DNA from: Hephaestia sp. MAHUQ-44
GTDB lineage: Bacteria; Pseudomonadota; Alphaproteobacteria; Sphingomonadales; Sphingomonadaceae
Reading direction: 5' to 3'
Assembly (NCBI RefSeq): GCF_023806085.1
Contig: NZ_JAMSLX010000013.1
Span: forward strand, 1 to 64,000
DNA length: 64,000 nucleotides
Notes under the pieces: model-generated
What the model saw: the letters and a program-made list of their open reading frames with translations, nothing else
The model's database searches: none
What the model was told of the DNA's origin: nothing
Program-made: the position numbers and the translations under genes
Part shown: in pieces, positions 57,832 to 64,000 of the stretch
Position numbering within the stretch: position 1 is the first letter of the stretch
Layout: each line of letters opens with the position of its first letter

Positions 57832-58637
57832 TTTCCGGTGTTCCCACGAGTATCTGGCTGATCGGATGCGGTAATATGGCGGGCGCGATGCTGCGCCAAT
57901 GGGTTGCGAGCGGGGTGGTTGATCCTGCGCGCGTGACGGTGATCGATCCGGGCGCGCCGACGCTTCCCGATGGCGTTCGTCATGTGACCGAATTGCCCGC
58001 GCAAGGATTGCCCGAGGCGGTGATGCTGGGCGTCAAGCCGCAGATGCTCGACGATGTCGCCGCCGGGCTCGCACCGCGCATCAAGGGCGTGAAGCTGCTG
58101 CTGTCGATCCTCGCCGGGGTCGAGGTGGCGGCGCTCGGCAAGCGTTTCGAGGCCGAGGCGATCGTGCGCGTGATGCCCAATCTGCCGGTCGGATTGGGCA
58201 AGGGCGTGGTCGCGCTCCACGGTGTCGACCCCGATCGTGACGCGGGGCGCACGGCAAGCGCGCTGATGGTGCCGCTCGGCCTCGTCGAGTGGATCGCGAA
58301 GGAAGACCTGTTCGACGCCGTCACCGCGTTGTCGGGCTGTGGGCCGGGCTTCGTCTATCGCTTCATCGACGCGCTTGCCGAAGCGGGCGCCGCACTGGGC
58401 CTGCCCGAGGATCAGGCGCGCCGCCTTGCGACCGCGACCGTCAACGGAGCGGCTGAACTTGCCGCGCAATCGGATGAAACCCCCGCAACACTCGCCGATC
58501 GCGTCGCCAGCCCCGGCGGCTCGACGCGCGAGGGGATGAATGTGCTCGATAAGGACGATGCGCTCAAGGTGCTGATGAAAGCCACGCTGGCGGCGGCTGA
58601 GCGGCGCAACGCGGAGATGGCGGCGGCGGCGCGCTAG
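57831..58637 (+). CDS. proC: Pyrroline-5-carboxylate reductase, probable ATT start
   Basis: About 268 residues. The Rossmann motif IWLIGCGNMAGAMLRQW is at the N terminus, and TALSGCGPGFVYRFIDALAEAG and a late SPGGSTREGMNVL complete the ProC signature. It reduces pyrroline-5-carboxylate to proline. No ATG, GTG or TTG lies between the YbjN stop and the nucleotide-binding motif. An ATT at 57831-57833 overlaps that stop (TGATT) and has GGAG seven bases upstream, ideal spacing; CTG at 57828 is the alternative. The longer frame upstream is antisense-like coding shadow of YbjN. Confidence 0.9.
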   Translation: MSGVPTSIWLIGCGNMAGAMLRQWVASGVVDPARVTVIDPGAPTLPDGVRHVTELPAQGLPEAVMLGVKPQMLDDVAAGLAPRIKGVKLLLSILAGVEVAALGKRFEAEAIVRVMPNLPVGLGKGVVALHGVDPDRDAGRTASALMVPLGLVEWIAKEDLFDAVTALSGCGPGFVYRFIDALAEAGAALGLPEDQARRLATATVNGAAELAAQSDETPATLADRVASPGGSTREGMNVLDKDDALKVLMKATLAAAERRNAEMAAAAR

Positions 58638-58648
58638 TCTCGGGATTC

Positions 58649-58735
58649 CGGCACCGGCTCGCTCCCCACCTCCCAGTCGGCATCATGCCTTGAGAGGTGG
58701 GGGTGGAGGAGCGGGCCGGTGCCGCTTCCACCAAT
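58649..58735. repeat. Degenerate GAGCGGGCCGG-type palindrome
   Basis: GGCACCGGCTCGCTCCCCAC at the left and GGAGCGGGCCGGTGCC at the right are imperfect inverted arms of the element seen complete at 49122-49202. It lies between the convergent proC and marR genes. Confidence 0.75.
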
Positions 58736-58746
58736 GTCGATCAACC

Positions 58747-59235
58747 TCAGTCCCTGAGCGCCTCGACGCGGGCTTTCTCGCTTTCCGGGATCAGTCCTTC
58801 CAGAACCTCCCAGAAGCCGCCCACGGCGCTTTGCCCGGCGCTGGCATAAGCGGCCGACAACCGCGCACGCATCGCTTCATACAGTTCGGATTCGAGCGCC
58901 ACGCCGGTTGGGGTCAGTCGCAGCAGGCGTTGGCGGCGGTCGCGTTCGCCGGGGCGCGATTCGATCAGGTCGCGTTCCCCGAGGTCGTTGAGCACACGCC
59001 CCAGCGACTGTTTGGTGATCGCCAGCAGCGCGAGCAACTGGCTCACCGTCAGATCGGGCTGGCGGGCGATGAAATAGAGCGCGCGGTGGTGCGCGCGGCC
59101 GAGCCCTTGCGCGGCCAGCCCGCGATCGATCGATCGCGTCATGTGGCTGTAGCCGAAATAGAGCAGCTCGATTCCACGACGGATTTCGGGTTCGCGCAGG
59201 AAGAGCGGCGAGGCGGACTGAGTTGGGGCAGCCAT
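58747..59235 (-). CDS. MarR family transcriptional regulator
   Basis: 162 residues of winged helix-turn-helix: QGLGRAHHRALYFIARQPDLTVSQLLALLAITKQSLGRVLNDLGERDLIESRPGERDRRQRLLRLTPTG is the MarR core including the DxR wing. It is divergent from ilvE across a 63-bp gap and could regulate itself and ilvE. The ligand is unknown. Confidence 0.9.
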   Translation of the reverse strand: MAAPTQSASPLFLREPEIRRGIELLYFGYSHMTRSIDRGLAAQGLGRAHHRALYFIARQPDLTVSQLLALLAITKQSLGRVLNDLGERDLIESRPGERDRRQRLLRLTPTGVALESELYEAMRARLSAAYASAGQSAVGGFWEVLEGLIPESEKARVEALRD

Positions 59236-59298
59236 GTTGACCGGTTTTGCCGTGATCCGTAGAAGGCTTCAACCCAAAATCATGCCCGGACGAGGACG

Positions 59299-60414
59299 AT
59301 GCCACACGACTCACCGAGCGCGCCGATGGCGTCGCCGGCCTTTACTTTCGATCCGCATCCTTCGCCGGTCGACGCCAATGAGCGGTCGCGTCTCATCGCC
59401 GATCCGGGTTTCGGGCGTGTTTTCACCGATCACATGGTCACGATCCGCTACAGCGCCGCCAAGGGCTGGCACGATGCGCGGATCGGCCCGCGCGAGCCGC
59501 TGACGGTCGATACCGCGACCGCGGTGCTCCATTACGCGCAGGAGATTTTCGAAGGTCTCAAGGCATATCGCCTCGCCGATGGCGGTACCGCGTTGTTCCG
59601 GCCCGAACGCAACGCCGCGCGGTTCCGCGATTCGGCGCAGCGGATGGCGATGGCCGAACTGCCCGAGGCGTTGTTTCTCGAGTCGATTCGCAAGCTCGTG
59701 CAGACCGAGCGGGCGTGGATCCCGTCGCTTGATGGCGGCGCGCTGTATCTGCGGCCGTTCATGATCGCGAGCGAGGTGTTCCTCGGCGTGAAGCCATCGG
59801 CCGAATATTTGTATGCGGTGATCGCCTCGTCGGTGGGCGCCTATTTCAAGAGCGGTGCGCCCGCGGTCTCGCTGTGGATTTCCGACAAATATACCCGCGC
59901 TGCGCCCGGTGGCACGGGCGCTGCCAAATGCGGTGGCAATTACGCCGCAAGCCTCGTGGCGCAGGCCGAGGCGATCCGCCAGGGCTGCGATCAGGTGCTG
60001 TTCCTCGATGCGGCCGAACGCCGTTGGATCGAGGAACTGGGCGGCATGAACATTTTCTTCGTGTTCGATGACGGCACGATGGCGACGCCGCCGCTGACTG
60101 GTACGATCCTGCCCGGCATCACGCGCGATTCGGTGTTGCAGATCGCGCGCGACATGGGGCTCGAGGTTCGCGAGGAGCCCTATGCGATCGATCAGTGCCG
60201 CGCCGATGCCGAGAGCGGCCGCCTGCGCGAGGCGTTTGCGTGCGGCACCGCGGCGGTGATCACGCCGATCGGCAAGATGTTGTCCCGACAGGGAGAATTC
60301 ACGATCGGCGGCGGTGGCCCCGGCCAGACGACGCAGCGGTTGCGCCAGAATTTGGTCGGTATCCAGACGGGAATTGTCGAGGATCGGCACGGTTGGCTCG
60401 AACGGCTCGATTGA
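59299..60414 (+). CDS. ilvE: Branched-chain amino-acid aminotransferase
   Basis: 371 residues of fold-type IV PLP enzyme. The PLP lysine is Lys210 in GTGAAKCGGNYAAS; HYAQEIFEGLKAYR and EELGGMNIFFVFDDG are hallmarks of the long BCAT type (eukaryote/mycobacterium-like). It makes Val, Leu and Ile or begins their breakdown. Ile and Val breakdown yields propionyl-CoA, which links it loosely to the first region. Confidence 0.93.
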   Translation: MPHDSPSAPMASPAFTFDPHPSPVDANERSRLIADPGFGRVFTDHMVTIRYSAAKGWHDARIGPREPLTVDTATAVLHYAQEIFEGLKAYRLADGGTALFRPERNAARFRDSAQRMAMAELPEALFLESIRKLVQTERAWIPSLDGGALYLRPFMIASEVFLGVKPSAEYLYAVIASSVGAYFKSGAPAVSLWISDKYTRAAPGGTGAAKCGGNYAASLVAQAEAIRQGCDQVLFLDAAERRWIEELGGMNIFFVFDDGTMATPPLTGTILPGITRDSVLQIARDMGLEVREEPYAIDQCRADAESGRLREAFACGTAAVITPIGKMLSRQGEFTIGGGGPGQTTQRLRQNLVGIQTGIVEDRHGWLERLD

Positions 60415-60456
60415 GGCGGGGGTAAAAAGGACGAAACGCCCCTTTCCAGCCGCGCT

Positions 60457-62112
60457 TCATCCGACTACAGCCACCCGCTCCGTTGGGGCGTCGCCAAGTG
60501 GTAAGGCAGCGGCTTTTGGTGCCGCCATTCGCAGGTTCGAATCCTGCCGCCCCAGCCAAATCTCAGTTTGCGATTTTTGCCCCTTTTTCACCCCTTCGGG
60601 AAGGGGGTCAGGGTTGGTATTTTCAACAAGCAAATCAAAGGGTTCGTTGAAATCGGCGCGCAACTCGCCGTGAGCCCATTTGCAGTTCGAAAGTAGGAAT
60701 CCGAGAAGCTCTTTTTTCTCGGACGGACGCTTCAAATCCATGATTCGATGGGCGTTCTGCGCCAGATTGAGCAGCGCGATTCCGGTTTCCAGATAACCGT
60801 CGTCTGCGGCATCCTGACGCTCGATGTCGCGCAGGCACCGATCACGCTCCTCGCGCCACTGGTGAGTCAGTCGATGGTGGAAGTCCGCGTCGATCTTGCC
60901 GTCGAGATGATCGACGTACGCCGCCTCAATCCGGGCCCTCAGGCGATCGGCCTCCGCTTGCAGCCGCGTGATCGCTTCAGATCGATCGCGAACTTCATCC
61001 GCGTGACTTTCTTTCAGCGCACGTTGGATGACAGCGAACACCTCATCATCGAAGCGAAGCTTGCCGACAAAGGCTGCGAAGTGCTCTTCCAGCACTTCCT
61101 CACGCACATAGGGTTCGCCACATTTTCCCTTGTAGCCCGTGCAGTGATAATAGACGTATTTCTTCTTCTTGACCTCACCCACCAGCGCACAGCCGCAGTG
61201 GCCGCAGGTGACCAAGCCGGTGAAGGGGAAGTCGTGCGCGCTGCCACGCACGTTGGAGGCGTTGCGGCCGTCGAGAACGTCCTGAACCGCATGCCAAAGC
61301 TCGGGCGAGACGAGCGCCTCGTGCGATCCCTTATAGGTGCGGCCCCGCCAGTCGAAACTGCCGCTATACAGGCGCGTTCGAAGGATCTTGTGGGCGGTCC
61401 CGACGCTAACGGGCGCGCCGCTCTTGCGATAAGTGAGGCCAGCAGCGCGAGCCTTTCGGACGACTTCTTTCAACGAATAGCGTCCCGTCGAATACCATTC
61501 GTACAATTGCTGCACGAGCGGGCCGAGGTTCGGGTCGATCACGATGATCTTCTTGCCGTCAGCGCCGACCGTGTTGAGGTAGCCGAGTGGTGCGGCGCTT
61601 GGCCAATACCCCTGCTCGGCCTTTTCGATCATGCCTTTGCGGACTTCTTCGGAAAGGTTGTCGATGTAGTTTTTCGCCATCAGCACCTTGATGCCGTGCA
61701 TGAACTTTTCGGACGAACGAGATTCCTGGGAAAGGACGACCCCTTCCTTCGCGAAATGGATCTCCAGATTGAGCTCGTCGATCGTCACCCAATCTTTGAG
61801 GTTGCGGTACAGCCGGTCGGTCTTCTCGACGAGAATCGTGTGCACGGCCGGGTGCTTCTTGAGGTATTGGAGCATGGCGTTGAAACTGGCGCGGCCGCTC
61901 TCTTTCGCGGTTTCGATGTCGACAAATTCTTCCATGACCGTGAGGCCGTTGAGCGCCGCGTAATCGGCGAGAAGTTTTAGTTGGGCGGGGATGGAAAACC
62001 CTTCGCGGTCCTGCTCTTTCGACGACACTCGTGCATAGATGAGCGCCCGCGGCGGACCGGATTGGACGATCGGTTTGGCGTTGCTCTTTCTGCGGCCGCG
62101 ACGTGAACCCAT
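60457..62112 (-). CDS. Large serine recombinase whose frame reads through tRNA-Gln
   Basis: 551 residues from ATG 62112 (GGGAG upstream). The resolvase catalytic domain has YARVSSKEQD (nucleophile Ser30), a recombinase domain follows (GYLNTVGADGKK ... YSGSFDWRGRTYKG), then a zinc ribbon (CGHCGC ... CTGYKGKC) and a coiled-coil (about 375-440). It integrates and excises the mobile element that begins here. The last ~30 codons (about 519-543) are the antisense of the tRNA-Gln gene. This shows that the original stop was lost or replaced on integration. Confidence 0.92.
   Translation of the reverse strand: MGSRRGRRKSNAKPIVQSGPPRALIYARVSSKEQDREGFSIPAQLKLLADYAALNGLTVMEEFVDIETAKESGRASFNAMLQYLKKHPAVHTILVEKTDRLYRNLKDWVTIDELNLEIHFAKEGVVLSQESRSSEKFMHGIKVLMAKNYIDNLSEEVRKGMIEKAEQGYWPSAAPLGYLNTVGADGKKIIVIDPNLGPLVQQLYEWYSTGRYSLKEVVRKARAAGLTYRKSGAPVSVGTAHKILRTRLYSGSFDWRGRTYKGSHEALVSPELWHAVQDVLDGRNASNVRGSAHDFPFTGLVTCGHCGCALVGEVKKKKYVYYHCTGYKGKCGEPYVREEVLEEHFAAFVGKLRFDDEVFAVIQRALKESHADEVRDRSEAITRLQAEADRLRARIEAAYVDHLDGKIDADFHHRLTHQWREERDRCLRDIERQDAADDGYLETGIALLNLAQNAHRIMDLKRPSEKKELLGFLLSNCKWAHGELRADFNEPFDLLVENTNPDPLPEGVKKGQKSQTEIWLGRQDSNLRMAAPKAAALPLGDAPTERVAVVG
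60484..60558 (+). tRNA. tRNA-Gln (anticodon TTG), attachment site of the element
   Basis: 75 nt with encoded CCA. Acceptor TGGGGCG pairs with CGCCCCA; anticodon stem GCGGC/GCCGC with loop TTTTGGT, giving TTG; T arm GCAGG-TTCGAAT-CCTGC. The gene is intact, so the element restores the 3' half on insertion. It lies antisense inside the recombinase frame. Confidence 0.97.
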
Positions 62113-62259
62113 GGCGATGACTCCCAAGCTGGTTGGCGCATCGTGGGGTTTCGGCTGCTGCAGCCGAGGTGAACCGGTGAACGCGCCTGTCAAAGTTCGC
62201 CGACCCGGTTTGATCGGGCGGCGACACCGGTGGAATCATCCCCGCTCGCGGCGGGCAGG

Positions 62260-62463
62260 TCAATTGCGGTTGTGCGGCCGGCAAAGAATGATCCGGCAGA
62301 CGTCGGTCAGATCGGCCAACATCCGTCTGGTCTCCGCCTCGGACACCTCGCGACCGTAGCGCTTGGAGAGCAATTGACGGGCGTCGTGGATCAAGGCCTC
62401 CGAGAAATGACCGCCCCGCATTCCCGGCCGCCCTGGCGCTTGTTGAGGAAGGGAGGCCTCCAT
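62260..62463 (-). CDS. Small conserved-type element protein
   Basis: 67 residues from ATG 62463, overlapping the stop of the next gene (TGATG). It is acidic/basic helical: HFSEALIHDARQLLSKRYGREVSEAETRRMLADLTDVCRII. It resembles small uncharacterised proteins of conjugative elements that accompany DUF736 genes. No enzymatic motif. The high density of overlapping starts supports a real gene. Confidence 0.65.
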   Translation of the reverse strand: MEASLPQQAPGRPGMRGGHFSEALIHDARQLLSKRYGREVSEAETRRMLADLTDVCRIILCRPHNRN

Positions 62464-62783
62464 CACCGCGGCTCCCGTGACGGAAGACGCCAGACCAGTT
62501 CCGCCGTCAGCCCGTCCTGCGAAGGGAATAAGGCGGCGCGCAGCGGGGTCCGCCAGGTCGGATCATAGAATTGGACCCGCAGATAGTCGCGCGGCGGATC
62601 GCCCTGTGCTCGTCCTTTCCAGGCTTGGCCCACACGGCGCCAACCCATCAGCGCAATATAGTCGGGCGATCGCTCGCTCTGGCGGTCGTCATTCGGAACC
62701 AGCCTGACCTTGCGGTCGATGGCGAGGGTGAGGATGCGGCCTTCCCATCCGCCCTGTTTGGTCAACGTGAAAAGGTTGGACAT
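62463..62783 (-). CDS. DUF736 family protein
   Basis: 106 residues; GGWEGRILTLAIDRKVRLVPND and DYLRVQFYDPTWRTPLRAALF are the DUF736 core. These proteins are found almost only on alphaproteobacterial plasmids and integrative conjugative elements. Function unknown. It is directly coupled to its small neighbour. Confidence 0.85.
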   Translation of the reverse strand: MSNLFTLTKQGGWEGRILTLAIDRKVRLVPNDDRQSERSPDYIALMGWRRVGQAWKGRAQGDPPRDYLRVQFYDPTWRTPLRAALFPSQDGLTAELVWRLPSREPR

Positions 62784-62785
62784 CG

Positions 62786-62995
62786 CTAAGCCTCCTTGCG
62801 CGCCTTGGCGAAGGCGCGGTCGCTTGAAAGGAAGGCGTCGAGCATGAAGGGGATCAGTTCGGAGACATCGACTTTCTCGCCATAGGCTTCGCGGTAAAGG
62901 TCGGCGTAGTCGGCCAACCCCCGACTGAGGTCGGGCATGACCGTGATGGTGATCTTTACCGGCGTCCGATCGGGCAGCTTTCCGAGCTTGAGCAT
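62786..62995 (-). CDS. DUF2274 family protein
   Basis: 69 residues; MLKLGKLPDRTPVKITITVMPDLSRGLADYADLY is the family signature and the C-terminal SELIPFMLDAFLSSDRAFAKAR completes it. It is almost always encoded directly after trbI in trb-type conjugation clusters, as here. Ribbon-helix-helix-like; role unknown. Confidence 0.9.
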   Translation of the reverse strand: MLKLGKLPDRTPVKITITVMPDLSRGLADYADLYREAYGEKVDVSELIPFMLDAFLSSDRAFAKARKEA

Positions 62996-63008
62996 GACGT
63001 ATCTCCCG

Positions 63009-64000
63009 TCAGGCCGCCCACGGCCGCAGCACGAGATCCTTGTGAACGATCACGCGCAGCGGCCAGCCGGGCCGGACCCGGATGGTGGGCTGGAGGTTGA
63101 GGTTTCGGGTGACGATCTGCTGGCCGGCCTGGCTGGCCGACTGCTGGCTGGACTCGCGCACCGCGCGGACCAGGTCGCTTTCGTCGTCGAGCGTCAGCTC
63201 GGTGCCGATCCCCAGAAGGGTCGCCAGACCGACGCCCTTGAGCAGGCGCCAGGTGTGATAATCGACGCGATCCTGCAGGCCGGCGTAACCGGCGGCGTCC
63301 GTGGCCGGCAGATTGTCGATCTGGATCGAAGAGCCGTCGGGTAGGACGATTCTCTGCCAGATCAGGAGCGCCCGGCTCTGACCGAACGCGACGACGCTGT
63401 TGTAGCTGCCGATCAGCCGTGACCCCTGCGGGATCAACACGGTGCGGCCGGTGACGGTGTCGTAGACATTCTCGGTCACCTGGGCCGTCACCAGTCCCGG
63501 CAAGTCCGAGTTGAGGCCGGTGATCAGGCTGGCGGCGATGACGCTGCCCGCCATGACCTGATAGGGCGAGATCGGCGCCTGCAATCCATGGCCGTTGTAG
63601 ATGTCGTCGCCCGTCCGCTGCCCAAGCACGTCCAGCTTGCGTTGCTGGTGGTTCGGGTCACGCTCGGGATCGAGGGTGAGACGGGGCCCCGCCTCGGACG
63701 GTGACGGCGGCATCTGCGTCGGTCCAGCCATCGCATCGGCCGCCGGGGCGATGGGCGCCGGCGTTCTGGCCGCCGACTGGGCGATCACGCCGGCCTCGCG
63801 CGCCTGATGGACCTGGGCGGCAAGCCGCTGACGCTCGGCCTCCGCGGCCTGTTCCTGCGGCGTCATCGCCGTCGCAGGGCTCTCCTGACTCGGTCCGCCT
63901 TCGGCTTCGAGCTGCCGTTGTCGATCGAGGACCGCCCGTCCGAGATCGCCGGGAAGCGGCGGTCCCAACGGCGGGACCGCGCCGTAGTCGCCCGGCAGCT
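63009..64000 (-). CDS. trbI: Conjugal transfer protein TrbI, N terminus cut by window edge
   Basis: The C-terminal ~330 residues are present and the frame is still open at base 64000. The VirB10/TrbI C-terminal domain is clear: VMAGSVIAASLITGLNSDLPG, VLIPQGSRLIGSYNSVVAFGQSRALLIWQRIVLPDG and WPLRVIVHKDL. A Pro/Gln/Ala-rich linker precedes it. TrbI spans the envelope in the P-type mating-pair apparatus. The remaining trb genes should lie beyond the window to the right. Confidence 0.95.
   Translation of the reverse strand, partial: LPGDYGAVPPLGPPLPGDLGRAVLDRQRQLEAEGGPSQESPATAMTPQEQAAEAERQRLAAQVHQAREAGVIAQSAARTPAPIAPAADAMAGPTQMPPSPSEAGPRLTLDPERDPNHQQRKLDVLGQRTGDDIYNGHGLQAPISPYQVMAGSVIAASLITGLNSDLPGLVTAQVTENVYDTVTGRTVLIPQGSRLIGSYNSVVAFGQSRALLIWQRIVLPDGSSIQIDNLPATDAAGYAGLQDRVDYHTWRLLKGVGLATLLGIGTELTLDDESDLVRAVRESSQQSASQAGQQIVTRNLNLQPTIRVRPGWPLRVIVHKDLVLRPWAA

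Overview
The window is high-GC chromosomal DNA of an alphaproteobacterium, most likely Sphingomonas or a close sphingomonad. The reasons are the single-subunit methylmalonyl-CoA mutase cluster under an ScfR-type regulator, MucR, UbiK and phasin-like proteins, the gene neighbourhoods (miaB/phoH/ybeY/corC; fur/plsC; rimI/tsaB) and several families of extragenic palindromes. The assignment rests on protein and context recognition, not on a database search.

Layout. (1) 1-13049: propionyl-CoA and methylmalonyl-CoA metabolism. A partial acyl-CoA synthetase (acs) and an ScfR regulator are divergent from pccB, a membrane protein, methylmalonyl-CoA epimerase, an enoyl-CoA hydratase, methylmalonyl-CoA mutase, a homocysteine-forming sulfhydrylase, bioB and pccA. 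Carboxylase, epimerase and mutase together convert propionyl-CoA to succinyl-CoA, and bioB makes the cofactor that PccA carries. TTTGCAA boxes lie between regulator and pccB. A paired palindromic element (REPIN-like) sits in front of pccA, and a second copy is inserted in frame inside pccA. (2) 13142-17955: a MacAB/TolC-type export operon. (3) 17991-24485: MocA-like transferase, glycerophosphodiesterase, lipoprotein, PQQ-type dehydrogenase, then corC, ybeY and phoH. A 658-bp gap upstream of phoH holds tandem hairpins that look like an unrecognised structured RNA. (4) 24483-32676: miaB, plsC, fur, mucR, rimI, tsaB, nitroreductase, nfuA, phasin and a CocE-type hydrolase.

(5) 32805-37000: glycine-zipper protein, an isolated rplJ-rplL operon with a leader hairpin, a YaiI protein and a DEAD-box helicase. 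(6) 37260-45048: a sulfate-uptake region with an SLC13 permease, an Rrf2 repressor, sbp-cysT-cysW-cysA, a YezD-like small protein and a porin. A CCTA-N9-TAGG operator lies in front of both rrf2 and sbp. (7) 45155-50820: a secreted phage-tail-fibre-like protein, tRNA-Ala(CGC), oxidoreductase, acetyltransferase, rplM-rpsI and cutA. (8) 50817-60414: ctaA, merC and zur with a Zur-box-like palindrome, dxs, tlyA, tspO, ubiK, a YbjN protein, proC, marR and ilvE. (9) 60457-64000: the end of an integrative conjugative element inserted at tRNA-Gln(TTG). A large serine recombinase frame reads antisense through the tRNA and is followed by three small element genes and trbI, which runs off the window.

Most genes are ordinary core or metabolic genes. 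The points worth a second look are the structured RNA locus, the in-frame palindromic insertion in pccA, two genes (proC, plsC) without an ATG/GTG/TTG start, the two-site Rrf2 operator, the signal-peptide-bearing tail-fibre-like protein and the recombinase/tRNA-Gln junction.
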